Origin: Phyllobacterium brassicacearum
Lineage (GTDB): Bacteria; Pseudomonadota; Alphaproteobacteria; Rhizobiales; Rhizobiaceae
DNA: 64,000 bases
Direction: 5' to 3'
NCBI RefSeq assembly: GCF_003010955.1
Contig: NZ_PGGO01000011.1
Location: 1-64,000, forward strand
The notes beneath the pieces were generated by a model, which was given only the letters and a program-made list of their open reading frames with translations, searched no databases and was not told the origin of the DNA. Of this stretch, positions 26,199 to 35,635 are shown piece by piece (position 1 is the stretch's first letter; each line of letters opens with the position of its first letter). The translations under genes and the position numbers were made by a program.

Positions 26199-28312
26199 CC
26201 CCGGCGCCCGGCGGTCAGATCGCTTTCGATCTGCGCTTTTCCGGTAAGCCGCGCCTTGTAGACCTCGTAGTTTTCCATCACCCGCTGCACGTAATTGCGT
26301 GTCTCGGTATAGGGAATGCGCTCGATCCAATCGACAACCTCGTCGAGCGGCTTGCCGCGCGGATCGCCATATTTCGCCACCCACTCATTGGCGCGGGTCG
26401 GGCCGGCATTGTAGCCGGCAAAGGTAAGCACATACGAACCATCGAACTTCGAGATCTGCTCGCCGAGGAATTTCGCGCCGAGCGTGGCGTTATAGGCCGC
26501 ATCGGTGGTCAGACGGTCCTTCGAATAGCTCATGCCGGCGCGGGTGGCGACGCCCTTGGCAGTTCCGGGCAAAAGCTGCAGCAGACCGCGTGCGCCGGCG
26601 CTGGATACGGCAGCGGGGTTGAACTCGCTTTCCTGGCGGGCGATCGCATAGGCAAGTGCCGTGCCGGAGCCGGAGATATTGGCATTGCCGGGGATAGCGC
26701 CGATCGGATGCGACAATGCGCCGACATCGATGCCGCGCTGTGCTGCCGCCTTGCCGACGCGCAGCGCGACGTAGTGATTGTTCTTGCGCTCGGCCATCAC
26801 CGCCAGCAGCGCCAGCTCACCGGGGCTGTCGAGTTCCTGCGCCAGACTCGTATAGAGCATGGCGGCGCGTGAATCGTAACCCGTGTCCTCGAGCCGCTGG
26901 ATCGCCCGCACAGCCTCGCGCTGGGCAAAGCGTGCGCGGTCGGCGTCGCTCGGCTTGGGGTAGGGCAGTTGCAGTCCGGATTGTCCGAGCTTCGCCGCCG
27001 AAAGCTGGCCATAGAACGTTGTACCGTAGCGCGACGCGCGCGCATAATAGTCACGTGCGCTGCCGCTGCTGCCGGCCTCCGCCGCGCGGCCGAGCCAGTA
27101 ATAGGCGCGCGACGCCGACATTGGCTTCGACGATATCTCCGCGATCCGGGCAAAATGCCGTTGCGCCGTGTTCGGGTCGTTCATCGCCCGCAGCGCAACC
27201 CAGCCCGCGTGAAACTCCGCATCCGCCGCGACGCTCGGCGTCTCGGCGCTGTGCATCGCCGCGATACGGTAAGCGCGCTTGGCGTCGCCAATGTCGAGCA
27301 GTTCGCGCGAAAGCACCCGCCGCTCCGTCCACCACGCATCCGGATCGACCAGCGAAGCCGCATCGCGCGGCGCAGTTGCCATCACGTCGGCGGCTTCCCG
27401 GAACTTCTCCTGGCGCCGCAAATATTGCGCCTTGGCGAAGATATAGGCGGCATTGCGCGACCACGACCCGTCCACCTGTGCAAGCTTCTTGGCCGAGTCC
27501 GGCGACTTCTGTAACACGGCGGCGAACGCCTGGAACAGCGAGTCGGCATTGGCAAGCTTGGCGACGCGCCCGGCGGATTTGACCTTGCCCTCGTAGAGCA
27601 TGGTCAACATGCGGGTCAGGTGGTCGTCACGCGGGATCACCTGCGAAAACTCCTTGAGGATCATGCTCTCCTGATTGTCGTCCAGCTTTTTCGTGCGCCA
27701 GAAGGGCGCGAGAACTTGCCGTGCGCGCGCGGTGCTGCCGCTTGCCACATAGGCGCGGGCAAGGATCACCACGCCTTCCGTCGTCTGCGGCGGCGTGTTG
27801 CCGAAGGCGTTGATGACGATGGAAGGGGCGGGGTTCTCCTTATAGAGCGCCCGTTCGGAATTGTTGCGGAAAGTCGCGATGCCCGGCCAGCCCGGCAATT
27901 CCGCGGCGGCATGGGCGATCTCCGAACTCGGAACGCCCGGCGCATTGGAAAGACCGATCGCCCAGGTCAGGATATGCCGGTCGAGGGCATTGACCGGCAG
28001 ACCGTTGCGGATGCCAAGCGCCCGGTTCACATCGCCGGAGGCAATCGCGTCGAGACCGGTCTTCAGGCTACCGGCAATGGCGCTGGGCTTGGCGGGCTTG
28101 ATGCCCGCCGTGGTCACCGGGTCTGGCCGCGTGACGGCCTGCATCGCAGGACTCACCCGCGTTTGCGTGGCGGCGAAGGGCTTCAGCCCCGGTACCGGAA
28201 CGGACGCCGAAGGCGTGGACTTCTGGGCATGGGAAGGCAGCGCATCGAGGCCCATTGGCAGCGCAAAGGCCGACGCGAGAAGAACATGACGCAAAACAGA
28301 AGTTCTCAGCAT
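26195..28312 (-). CDS. soluble lytic murein transglycosylase (Slt-type)
   Basis: This periplasmic enzyme of 705 residues has a signal peptide (MLRTSVLRHVLLASAFALPMG). A long superhelical U-domain with TPR-like repeats (about 70-480) is followed by a C-terminal SLT domain (about 535-680). The catalytic Glu is in AIARQESEFNPAAVSSAGARG, and LLQLLPGTA and FAGYNAGPTRANEW are also family motifs. It cleaves the MurNAc-GlcNAc bond, forming 1,6-anhydro ends during wall turnover. It reads away from dapA across a long gap, an order seen in many rhizobia. Confidence 0.9.
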   Translation of the reverse strand: MLRTSVLRHVLLASAFALPMGLDALPSHAQKSTPSASVPVPGLKPFAATQTRVSPAMQAVTRPDPVTTAGIKPAKPSAIAGSLKTGLDAIASGDVNRALGIRNGLPVNALDRHILTWAIGLSNAPGVPSSEIAHAAAELPGWPGIATFRNNSERALYKENPAPSIVINAFGNTPPQTTEGVVILARAYVASGSTARARQVLAPFWRTKKLDDNQESMILKEFSQVIPRDDHLTRMLTMLYEGKVKSAGRVAKLANADSLFQAFAAVLQKSPDSAKKLAQVDGSWSRNAAYIFAKAQYLRRQEKFREAADVMATAPRDAASLVDPDAWWTERRVLSRELLDIGDAKRAYRIAAMHSAETPSVAADAEFHAGWVALRAMNDPNTAQRHFARIAEISSKPMSASRAYYWLGRAAEAGSSGSARDYYARASRYGTTFYGQLSAAKLGQSGLQLPYPKPSDADRARFAQREAVRAIQRLEDTGYDSRAAMLYTSLAQELDSPGELALLAVMAERKNNHYVALRVGKAAAQRGIDVGALSHPIGAIPGNANISGSGTALAYAIARQESEFNPAAVSSAGARGLLQLLPGTAKGVATRAGMSYSKDRLTTDAAYNATLGAKFLGEQISKFDGSYVLTFAGYNAGPTRANEWVAKYGDPRGKPLDEVVDWIERIPYTETRNYVQRVMENYEVYKARLTGKAQIESDLTAGRRG

Positions 28313-28591
28313 AAAACTACCGGTTATGTTGAAGCGGATCGGCGACTTTTTTGAGAATGCAGCTTGATGAGGCAGCTGGTGTGGTTTTCGAGAACCGGAG
28401 CGCAGTGGACATTTTCGTCCATGAGCACCGGAGCGGAGAAAATCGCATCAGATGTCCATCAGGGCGCATTCGCATGAAGTCGCTTGGAGGCCCCTGATCC
28501 GAAGACAATAGCATAATAATAGCGGACGTATGAAAGCACTCTTAACAAAGGGTTAGCCGAAAGCGTCGAATTTGAGCGGTGAAGGCGTCAC

Positions 28592-28636
28592 CCTCTCCGT
28601 CATCCTCGGGTCAAGCCCGAGGATGACGGAGAGGGC
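28592..28636. repeat. perfect 20-bp hairpin, rhizobial palindrome type
   Basis: Arms 28592-28611 and 28617-28636 are exact complements around the loop TCAAG. The core GTCATCCTCGGG, facing CCCGAGGATGAC, is a motif I associate with dispersed palindromes in rhizobial genomes. A second small stem (GCGTTTCA with TGAAACGC, 28640-28665) follows at once. No T run is present. Confidence 0.75.
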
Positions 28637-28667
28637 AGCGCGTTTCAGTCAAAACCTGAAACGCTCT

Positions 28668-28804
28668 ACTCTGAGAGCCTGCCCAAAGACAACGAGCCGA
28701 ACTGGCCACCCGCGCCATCGGGCCCGTTCCTCATCACCACGCGGCTCGACTGGCCCAAGCTTGACGCGCTCGATGGCAGCTGGAAGCCGCCACCGATGCA
28801 GTGA
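28668..28804 (+). pseudogene. C-terminal fragment of a DUF1254/DUF1214 protein
   Basis: The frame ending at TGA 28804 reads SLPKDNEPNWPPAPSGPF and then ITTRLDWPKLDALDGSWKPPPMQ. This matches the conserved end of DUF1214 proteins (KDKEANWLPAP, xLYWP, LDGxWxPP). Only about 45 residues remain; upstream sequence turns into the palindromic hairpins. It is a relic left by deletion or by insertion of the palindromes. Confidence 0.6.
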
Positions 28805-28857
28805 GTTGCGTAGGAGAGGCCAGCGACACGGATTTGCGCCAACTCCCATCAACGAAA

Positions 28858-28885
28858 TGAAAACCGCGCGGCCTTCGCCGCGCGG
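28858..28885 (-). terminator. leftward GC hairpin with T run
   Basis: CCGCGCGG (28864-28871) pairs with 28878-28885. Read on the minus strand the stem is followed by TTTTCATTT. It therefore looks like an intrinsic terminator for a leftward transcript, although no leftward gene is visible to its right. It may end a small RNA arising between here and dapA. Confidence 0.55.
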
Positions 28886-29867
28886 GAGGGGTCATCGCGA
28901 ATGTGCCGGAAGCGCGCTCATGCGCAGCTCGAGGCATCCCTTGGAAGGCCTCATTCCAATTCACCTCAGCCAAATCAATTGGCAATACTGAAATGCTGTG
29001 TGCATGCCTCTGTTCAGACGGCGGCTGCTCCATGGCAATCATCGCCCGTGCAGGAAAATTTCGCCCACAATCCTGCATGGGCGGTGATGCGCGAAACGGT
29101 GGCCGAATGCAGCCGGCTTCACGCTCGCGAACGCCAGGGATCTGGCGAAATGGACGGGGGTGCTCGTTCCCCGGGGGAGGGACGCGCGCGGAGGAGGCGG
29201 CGCGGACAAGTCTTGCCGCCTCCTCCTGAGATCACGCGTGGAACTGCGTCGTGCTCCTGCCGGAACTCGGCGCGGCTGGTTATGTGTCTGGGTGGTATGG
29301 GGGAGTTGCGTGGTTCGACTGCTTTGACAACTTCTCCAAAGACGCAATCCGTGGATAAGTCCGGACCTATCCACGGAGGCAGGGGGCACCTCGGCGCACG
29401 ATGCTATACTTCAACGCGTCGCACTCTATTCTTGAGCGAGCGACATCGTTACTTGTGCATTTTCCGCGTGCAAGAGGCTGGCTTCAACCTGACAATAACG
29501 CAAAGTTGCAAGAATTCGGAAAAAGCGTTCTCATATGAACCAGAGCTTAATTGAACGATTGTTTCTTTAATTTTCGTCTGAGATCCGGTTCCAAGGCCGA
29601 AATTGGTATGTTTTGCGACGCCAGAACCCCGTTTTGGCAAGCGATTCGTACGAACTCATCCCGAATCTGTACCAACCCTGGCGATTCCTGTCCTGAAATT
29701 CACGAATCCGGTACAGGTATCTCAATTTGCGCGGGAATTTTACATGTATCAGGTTGATGAATTTCATCAGGGAAATGAACTTGCTCCATGCGCCTCGCGC
29801 GATTATGGTGCGCCACCTCATGACCGGGTAGGTTATGGGCAGGAACATTATCATTTCGGAGTTTCCC

Positions 29868-30749
29868 ATGCTGAAAGGCTCAATCACCGCTCTCGTCACG
29901 CCCTTCGATCAGGACGGCGCGTTCGACGAGAAAGCCTTTCGTGGCTTTGTCTCCTGGCAAATAGACAATGGAACCAATGGGTTGGTTCCTGTTGGCACCA
30001 CGGGCGAGTCTCCGACGCTGTCCCATGCGGAACACAAGCGCGTCGTCGAGGTTTGCATCGAGGAAGCCGCCGGGAGAGTGCCGGTGATTGCGGGCGCTGG
30101 CTCCAACAATACGCGTGAAGCCATTGAATTGGCTGAGTTTTCTGAGAAGGCCGGTGCCGATGCCATTCTCGTCGTCACACCCTATTATAACAAGCCGAGC
30201 CAGCGCGGTCTCTACGCCCATTACGCGGCGATCGCCCAATCCGTGTCGCTGCCGATCATCATCTATAACATTCCGGGGCGGTCTATCATCGACATGACAC
30301 CGGAGACGATGGGCCAACTTGCCAATGATTTCAAGAACATAGTGGGCGTCAAAGACGCGACCGGCAAGATCGAACGCGTGTCGGAACAGCGCATCACCTG
30401 CGGCAAGGATTTCATCCAGCTCTCCGGCGAGGATGCGACGGCGCTCGGTTTCAACGCCCATGGCGGTCATGGCTGCATCTCGGTGACGTCGAATGTTGCG
30501 CCGCGGCTTTGTGCGGAGTTTCAGGCAGCAACGCTCGCCGGTGAATATGACAAGGCATTGTTATTGCAGGATAAATTGATGCCATTGCATAAGGCGATGT
30601 TCATCGAACCCAATCCGAGCGGCCCGAAATATGCCTTGGCAAAGCTCGGCAAAATGCAAAATGCCCTGCGTTCTCCGATGGTTAGCGTTGAAGCGGCGAC
30701 AGCCGAGCGCATCGACCGGGCGATGCGGCATGCCGGTCTGGTCAATTAA
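29868..30749 (+). CDS. dapA: 4-hydroxy-tetrahydrodipicolinate synthase
   Basis: DapA condenses pyruvate with aspartate semialdehyde, the first committed step to diaminopimelate and lysine. The 293-residue product has [10 protein letters not shown] (Thr 44, Thr 45), [12 protein letters not shown] (Tyr 107 region), IIIYNIPGR (Tyr 133) and VGVKDATG with Lys 162 as the Schiff-base residue. The start [13 protein letters not shown] fits the family and follows CGGAG; the in-frame ATG at 29835 would add 11 residues. smpB follows after 24 bases, a common rhizobial pairing. Confidence 0.96.
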   Translation: MLKGSITALVTPFDQDGAFDEKAFRGFVSWQIDNGTNGLVPVGTTGESPTLSHAEHKRVVEVCIEEAAGRVPVIAGAGSNNTREAIELAEFSEKAGADAILVVTPYYNKPSQRGLYAHYAAIAQSVSLPIIIYNIPGRSIIDMTPETMGQLANDFKNIVGVKDATGKIERVSEQRITCGKDFIQLSGEDATALGFNAHGGHGCISVTSNVAPRLCAEFQAATLAGEYDKALLLQDKLMPLHKAMFIEPNPSGPKYALAKLGKMQNALRSPMVSVEAATAERIDRAMRHAGLVN

Positions 30750-30773
30750 GGTTCGGAATCCCATATAAATTGC

Positions 30774-31262
30774 ATGAACAAGCCAAAAACTGCCTCAAAA
30801 CCCATCACGGTCCGCAAAATCATTGCGGAAAACCGTAAAGCGCGCTTCAATTTCGAGATTCTCGACACGCTGGAGGCTGGCCTCGTGCTGCATGGGACCG
30901 AGGTCAAGTCGCTGCGCAACAACCAGTCGAACATTGCCGAGAGCTATGCAAGCCTGGAGAACGGCGAGTTCTGGCTGATCAACTCCTATATTCCGGAGTA
31001 CCTGCAGGCCAATCGCTTCAATCATGAGCCGCGCCGTCATCGCAAGTTGTTGATTTCAAAGCGGGAAATGTCGCGGCTCGCGCAGTCTGTCGACCGTGAG
31101 GGAATGACAGTGGTGCCGCTCAAGCTCTATTTCAACGATCAGGGCAGGGCGAAACTTGAGCTCGCCGTCGCTCGCGGCAAGAAGCTGCATGACAAGCGCG
31201 AGACGGAAAAGCAGCGCGACTGGAACCGCGAGAAATCGCGGCTGCTGCGCGATCGCGGCTAG
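30774..31262 (+). CDS. smpB: SsrA-binding protein SmpB
   Basis: The product has 162 residues. SmpB binds tmRNA and brings it to stalled ribosomes for trans-translation. Hallmarks are [32 protein letters not shown], the central LINSYIPEY, and a basic C-terminal tail ([17 protein letters not shown]) that mimics an anticodon. The tmRNA gene itself was not found in this window. The gene ends three bases before the convergent glycosylase gene. Confidence 0.96.
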   Translation: MNKPKTASKPITVRKIIAENRKARFNFEILDTLEAGLVLHGTEVKSLRNNQSNIAESYASLENGEFWLINSYIPEYLQANRFNHEPRRHRKLLISKREMSRLAQSVDREGMTVVPLKLYFNDQGRAKLELAVARGKKLHDKRETEKQRDWNREKSRLLRDRG

Positions 31263-31265
31263 GTT

Positions 31266-31919
31266 TTATCCAGCGATTCCATCAAGATAGCGTCTCACTT
31301 CGGCAAAAACGCCCTTGAACATTGGCTCGGTCAACCGGCCGGTATTGGTGTTGTAGCGCGAACAATGATAGCTCGAAAAGATCCGGACATTGCCGATGTT
31401 CGATTGCCCGCCATGGCTGAAGGGAAACTTCGCTACAGGCCGCGCAAAGGCCCGGATCGTCGATTGGTGCGCGATGGTGCCGAGGGTGACGATGGCGCGG
31501 AGATTGGCGAACTGCTCGATCGTTGGCGTCAGAAACCGCCGGCAATTGCTGATTTCTCCGCCAACCGGCCTGTTTTCAGGCGGGACACAACGCACGGCAT
31601 TGGTAATCGCCGCATCGATCAGCTGCAGGCCATCGTCAGGGCGCGCTGCGAACGTGCCGCGTGAAAAACCGTATTCATTCAATGTGCTGTAGAGGAGATC
31701 GCCGGCATAGTCGCCGGTGAACGGCCGCCCCGTGCGGTTGGCTCCGCGCAGGCCTGGCGCCAGACCGACAACCAGCAATTGCACCTGATTGATCCCGCCG
31801 ATCGGCAGGAAGGTGGGCACCGGCGCGTTGTGCCAGCCGGGCTCCTTCACGCGCCATGCCGCGATGAAATCGTGCAGGCGCGTGCAGATCGGGCAGTCGG
31901 GAGAGGGCTCGACACTCAT
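31266..31919 (-). CDS. uracil-DNA glycosylase, family 5 (UDGb) type
   Basis: This 217-residue base-excision repair enzyme has the family 5 motif GLAPGLRGANRTGRPFTGD, in which the catalytic Asp of other families is absent, as is usual for UDGb. It also has ITNAVRCVPPENRP, VTLGTIAHQ and the DNA-binding loop SSYHCSRYNTNTGRLT. The paired N-terminal cysteines (CPIC) and later Cys residues fit a 4Fe-4S cluster. It should remove uracil and some other deaminated bases from double-stranded DNA. Confidence 0.88.
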   Translation of the reverse strand: MSVEPSPDCPICTRLHDFIAAWRVKEPGWHNAPVPTFLPIGGINQVQLLVVGLAPGLRGANRTGRPFTGDYAGDLLYSTLNEYGFSRGTFAARPDDGLQLIDAAITNAVRCVPPENRPVGGEISNCRRFLTPTIEQFANLRAIVTLGTIAHQSTIRAFARPVAKFPFSHGGQSNIGNVRIFSSYHCSRYNTNTGRLTEPMFKGVFAEVRRYLDGIAG

Positions 31920-31937
31920 GCGCCGGCAGAACAGAGG

Positions 31938-32510
31938 TCAGTAGTCGACCTGTTCCTCTTCGACGCGGCGCGGTGCGCGCTCGGAAGCTTCACGGCCGAT
32001 TTCAGCCCGCAGTGACGTCAGATCGATGAAGTGGTCAGCCTGGCGGCGCAGTTCATCGGATATCATTGGCGGCTGGGTCGACAGGGTGGACACGACGCTG
32101 ACCTTGCGGCCCTTGCGCTGCAGCGCCTCCACCAGCGAGCGGAAGTCACCGTCGCCGGAGAAAATCACAAAATGGTCGACCGTGTCAGTCAATTGCATCG
32201 CATCGACAGCAAGTTCGATGTCCATATTGCCCTTGATCTTGCGGCGGCCAGCAGAATCCGTGAATTCTTTGGCTGGCTTTGTCACAACTTTGTATCCATT
32301 GTAGTCTAGCCAATCGATCAGCGGACGAATGGAAGAGTATTCTTGGTCTTCAACCAAGGCAGTATAGTAATACGCGCGCAACAAGTAGCCGCGCTTCTGA
32401 AAAGCTGCGAGCAATTTCCGATAGTCTATATCGAAACCGAGTACCTTGGAGGCTGCGTAGAGATTTGCACCGTCGATGAACAAGACGATTTTTTCTCGTG
32501 GATCAAACAT
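31938..32510 (-). CDS. NYN-domain (LabA/DUF88-type) putative ribonuclease
   Basis: The product has 190 residues beginning MFDPREKIVLFIDGANLYAA. The acidic residues of the PIN-like NYN fold are all visible: FIDGANLY, KGNMDIELAVDAM and FVIFSGDGDF, which would hold a magnesium ion for RNA cleavage. Family members include LabA and human MARF1-type nucleases. The C-terminal tail is charged. It sits divergent from rpoZ in a conserved rhizobial neighbourhood. An upstream ATG at 32549 would add 13 basic residues and lacks a ribosome site. Confidence 0.85.
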   Translation of the reverse strand: MFDPREKIVLFIDGANLYAASKVLGFDIDYRKLLAAFQKRGYLLRAYYYTALVEDQEYSSIRPLIDWLDYNGYKVVTKPAKEFTDSAGRRKIKGNMDIELAVDAMQLTDTVDHFVIFSGDGDFRSLVEALQRKGRKVSVVSTLSTQPPMISDELRRQADHFIDLTSLRAEIGREASERAPRRVEEEQVDY

Positions 32511-32737
32511 AATAAGGTTCCATTTCAAAAATCTGAGCTTCAATTTCAAATCAGCTTGAAGGTAATAAAGCCCGATCTGAACTTATACGAAAGTAGGATA
32601 TTTAGTACGTCGGGTTGGAGCAAAAGCCAATACCTTCGTTGAAATTTTGTATACATTTCTGGACAGAAGTGCTCAACATTGCGTGACTACTGCAGCGAAG
32701 CTGATGCAGGGCGTCAAAATGCGTCGAGCGCTTTTGC

Positions 32738-32765
32738 TTGTCTTTTGGACACAACCGCGTTATGT
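32738..32765 (+). promoter_or_regulatory. candidate rpoZ promoter
   Basis: TTGTCT (32738-32743) and TTATGT (32760-32765) are spaced by 16 bases and lie 44 bases before the rpoZ start. The rest of the 299-base gap between the divergent NYN and rpoZ genes holds no gene. Confidence 0.35.
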
Positions 32766-32809
32766 CCGCATTAATCCGCTAATTCAGTAAAAAATGAAAG
32801 GGGCAGTTC

Positions 32810-33211
32810 ATGGCCCGCGTAACTGTTGAAGATTGCGTTGACAAGGTTGAGAACCGTTTCGAACTGGTTCTGCTTGCCAGTCATCGTGCGCGCCTGATTT
32901 CGCAAGGTGCAGCGATCACCATCGATCGCGACAATGACAAGAATCCTGTAGTGGCGCTGCGCGAAATCGCGGAAGAGACCCTGTCTCCCGGTGACCTCAA
33001 GGAAGATCTGATCCATTCGCTGCAGAAGCATGTGGAAGTCGACGAGCCGGAAGCAGTTGCTGTTCCGCAGGTGACCGCTGGTGACAGCGATATCACTGAA
33101 ACTGCCGATATGGATGCTGATGACAATGTCTCCTTCGATTCGATGTCGGAAGAAGAGCTGTTGGCCGGTATCGAAGGCCTGGTGGCCCCGGAAAAAAGCG
33201 ACGACTACTAA
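32810..33211 (+). CDS. rpoZ: RNA polymerase omega subunit
   Basis: The product has 133 residues. The N-terminal 65 are the omega core ([39 protein letters not shown]), which clamps the beta-prime subunit. The C-terminal half is an acidic, low-complexity tail ([15 protein letters not shown]) typical of rhizobial omega. AAAGGGG lies before the ATG. rsh follows downstream, and omega also forms part of a ppGpp site on RNA polymerase in E. coli, so the linkage makes biological sense. Confidence 0.95.
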   Translation: MARVTVEDCVDKVENRFELVLLASHRARLISQGAAITIDRDNDKNPVVALREIAEETLSPGDLKEDLIHSLQKHVEVDEPEAVAVPQVTAGDSDITETADMDADDNVSFDSMSEEELLAGIEGLVAPEKSDDY

Positions 33212-33260
33212 AATCAAACGTCGCGCCTCACGCGCGATAAATAGCCGATCAGGCTTTTGA

Positions 33261-33291
33261 TGCGTCGCAGTTTCTGCGGCGCATTATTTTT
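33261..33291 (+). terminator. intrinsic terminator of rpoZ
   Basis: TGCGTCGCAG (33261-33270) pairs with CTGCGGCGCA (33274-33283) with one G-T wobble and a TTT loop, followed by TTATTTTT. It separates rpoZ from rsh transcription. Confidence 0.8.
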
Positions 33292-33313
33292 GCGGCTTAG
33301 TAACGCAATTACA

Positions 33314-33387
33314 ATATAGGCGAATGAGAATTACCATATAGGCGAATAACAATTCAATTTGTGACCAACTTTCTGTGTGTGTGTGTG
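33314..33387 (+). repeat. tandem 12-bp repeat and (TG)7 tract upstream of rsh
   Basis: ATATAGGCGAAT occurs at 33314-33325 and again at 33336-33347, exactly 22 bases apart, so both lie on the same face of the helix. A run of seven TG units (33374-33387) then ends four bases before the GGAGG ribosome site of rsh. The layout suggests paired protein sites and a slippage-prone leader. Confidence 0.7.
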
Positions 33388-33406
33388 AATCCGGAGGCCC
33401 CCGCCC

Positions 33407-35626
33407 ATGATGCGTCAGTATGAGCTTGTCGAGCGTGTTCAGCGTTACAAGCCTGACGTCAATGAGGCACTTCTCAACAAGGCCTACGTCTACGCCATGC
33501 AAAAGCATGGGCATCAAAAGCGCGCGTCGGGCGATCCCTATTTCTCGCATCCCCTTGAAGTCGCCGCGATTCTCACGGACATGCATCTTGACGAGGCGAC
33601 CATCGCGATTGCCCTGCTGCATGATACGATCGAGGATACTTCGGCCACGCGCCAGGAAATCGATACGCTGTTCGGGCCTGATATTGGCAAGCTCGTTGAA
33701 GGACTGACCAAGCTCAAGAAACTCGATCTGGTTTCGAAAAAGGCCGTTCAGGCCGAGAATCTGCGCAAACTGCTATTGGCAATTTCTGATGATGTGCGCG
33801 TCCTGCTGGTCAAGCTCGCCGACCGCCTGCACAACATGCGCACGCTCCACCACGTGCCCGAAGACAAGCGGCTGCGCATCTCGGAAGAGACGATGGATAT
33901 TTATGCGCCGCTCGCCGGGCGCATGGGCATGCAGGACATGCGCGAGGAGCTGGAGCAGCTCGCATTCCGTTACATTAACCCTGAAGCCTTCAACGCAGTC
34001 ACCAACCGGCTCGCGGAATTGATGGAGAAGAACAAGGCGACGCTGAAGCAGATCGAAACCGACCTTTCCAGCTTGTTCGAAAAACACGGCGTCAAGGCCA
34101 GTGTTAAAAGCCGGCAGAAGAAGGCATGGTCGGTGTTCCGCAAGATGGAAAGCAAGGGCCTCTCCTTCGAGCAGTTGTCGGACATATTCGGGTTTCGGGT
34201 CGTCGTGGATACGGTTGCCGATTGCTACAACGCTCTCGGTATCATTCACACGACCTGGTCGATGGTTCCGGGACGGTTCAAGGACTATATCTCGACACCG
34301 AAGCAGAACGATTACCGTTCAATTCACACAACCATCGTTGGGCCATCGCGCCAGCGCGTCGAACTACAGATACGCACGCGTGAAATGAACGACATTGCCG
34401 AATATGGCGTGGCTGCCCATTCGATCTACAAAGATCGCGGCAGCGCACAGAATCCGCATGTGATTTCAACGGAAACCAATGCCTATGCATGGTTGCGGCA
34501 GACGATCGAAGCTTTGGCCGAAGGTGATAATCCGGAAGAGTTCCTTGAGCACACGAAGCTCGAACTGTTCCAGGATCAGGTCTTCTGCTTTACGCCAAAG
34601 GGCCGCTTGATCGCTCTGCCGCGCGGCGCGACGCCGATTGATTTCGCCTATGCAGTGCACACCAACATCGGTGACAGCTGCGTCGGTGCCAAGGTCAATG
34701 GCCGCATCATGCCGCTCATGACCGAACTGCATAATGGCGATGAGGTGGAGATCATCCGCTCCAAGGCGCAGACACCGCCGGCCGCCTGGGAATCGATTGT
34801 CGTCACCGGCAAGGCGCGTGCCGCGATCCGTCGTGCTACCCGTCTTGCCGTGCGCAAGCAATATTCCGGGCTCGGGACGCAGATCCTGGAGCGGGCGTTT
34901 GAGCGGGCAGGGAAAGTGTACTCCCGCGATGAATTGAAGAAAGGCCTGCCGCGTCTTGCACGCAAGGAGCTTGATGATGTTCTGGCTGCGGTTGGCCGCG
35001 GCGAATTGCCGTCATCGGATGTGATGAAGGCCGTCTATCCCGAATATCAGGACGCCAAGCCGAAGCCGAGCCCCAGCGAGCGCGAGGAGGGCTGGGTGAA
35101 TTTCCGCAACACGTCAGGCATGATCTTCAAGATGCCTGAGGGCGGGGAAGCCGCCGGCTTTGAACCCGGCGGCCCGAATGCCCTGCCGATCCGCGGTGCC
35201 AGTCCCGATATGCCCGTGCATTTCTCGCCGGAAGGTGCTGTACCCGGTGATCGGATCGTCGGCATTCTTCAGCCCGGCGCGGGCATGACCATCTACCCCA
35301 TCCAGTCCTCGGCCCTGATGGCCTATGACGATCAGCCTGAACGCTGGATTGATGTGCGCTGGGATATCGATGAGAGCCGGCGCGACCGCTTTCCGGCGCG
35401 GATCAGTATCTCAGCAATCAATGCGCCTGGTTCATTGGCGGAAATTGCGCAGATCATTGCCGAGAATGAAACCAATATTCACAATCTCTCGATGGTTCGC
35501 ACAGCGCCGGATTTCACGCAGATGATCGTCGACCTGGAAGTGTGGAACCTGAAACATCTCAATCGGATATTATCGAAACTTAAAGAGAGCAAATGTGTCA
35601 GCGATGCGCAGCGCGTCAATGGATAG
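33407..35626 (+). CDS. rsh: bifunctional (p)ppGpp synthetase/hydrolase
   Basis: The product has 739 residues. It starts with an HD hydrolase domain (YFSHPLEVAAIL, ALLHDTIEDT, about 40-160), then a RelA/SpoT synthetase domain (about 235-350: LSDIFGFRVVVDTVADCYNALG, DYISTPKQNDYRSIH), a TGS domain (about 385-445: VFCFTPKGRLIALPRGATPIDFAYAVH), a helical region and a C-terminal ACT domain (ISAINAPGSLAEIAQIIAENETNIHNLSM). Alphaproteobacteria usually have this single long RSH enzyme for the stringent response. It starts at ATG ATG after GGAGG; either ATG may be used. Confidence 0.96.
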   Translation: MMRQYELVERVQRYKPDVNEALLNKAYVYAMQKHGHQKRASGDPYFSHPLEVAAILTDMHLDEATIAIALLHDTIEDTSATRQEIDTLFGPDIGKLVEGLTKLKKLDLVSKKAVQAENLRKLLLAISDDVRVLLVKLADRLHNMRTLHHVPEDKRLRISEETMDIYAPLAGRMGMQDMREELEQLAFRYINPEAFNAVTNRLAELMEKNKATLKQIETDLSSLFEKHGVKASVKSRQKKAWSVFRKMESKGLSFEQLSDIFGFRVVVDTVADCYNALGIIHTTWSMVPGRFKDYISTPKQNDYRSIHTTIVGPSRQRVELQIRTREMNDIAEYGVAAHSIYKDRGSAQNPHVISTETNAYAWLRQTIEALAEGDNPEEFLEHTKLELFQDQVFCFTPKGRLIALPRGATPIDFAYAVHTNIGDSCVGAKVNGRIMPLMTELHNGDEVEIIRSKAQTPPAAWESIVVTGKARAAIRRATRLAVRKQYSGLGTQILERAFERAGKVYSRDELKKGLPRLARKELDDVLAAVGRGELPSSDVMKAVYPEYQDAKPKPSPSEREEGWVNFRNTSGMIFKMPEGGEAAGFEPGGPNALPIRGASPDMPVHFSPEGAVPGDRIVGILQPGAGMTIYPIQSSALMAYDDQPERWIDVRWDIDESRRDRFPARISISAINAPGSLAEIAQIIAENETNIHNLSMVRTAPDFTQMIVDLEVWNLKHLNRILSKLKESKCVSDAQRVNG

Positions 35627-35635
35627 GGGATCTGT

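Larger units (their letters stand above)
28313..29867. other. 1.55 kb gap between transglycosylase and dapA
   Basis: No intact gene was found. From 28380 to 28450 lies a stretch with a duplicated CCGGAGCG unit and a TGGAC/GTCCA stem. It is followed by the 20-bp hairpin and the DUF1214 fragment listed below. Between 28860 and 29380 are several strong stems: 29043-29055 with 29071-29083, 29191-29201 with 29215-29225, and 29350-29358 with 29369-29377. The last 400 bases are AT-richer and should contain the dapA promoter. Confidence 0.5.

Noticed and set aside
28734-29078. Leftward 114-codon frame in the transglycosylase-dapA gap
   Set aside because: It has Arg/Pro-rich composition, crosses a terminator-like hairpin and lacks a domain. 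It is more likely the by-product of a structured RNA or repeat than a protein gene.
28860-29400. tmRNA or RNase P RNA in the gap near smpB
   Set aside because: No tag peptide codons, T-arm sequence or RNase P core blocks could be read on either strand.
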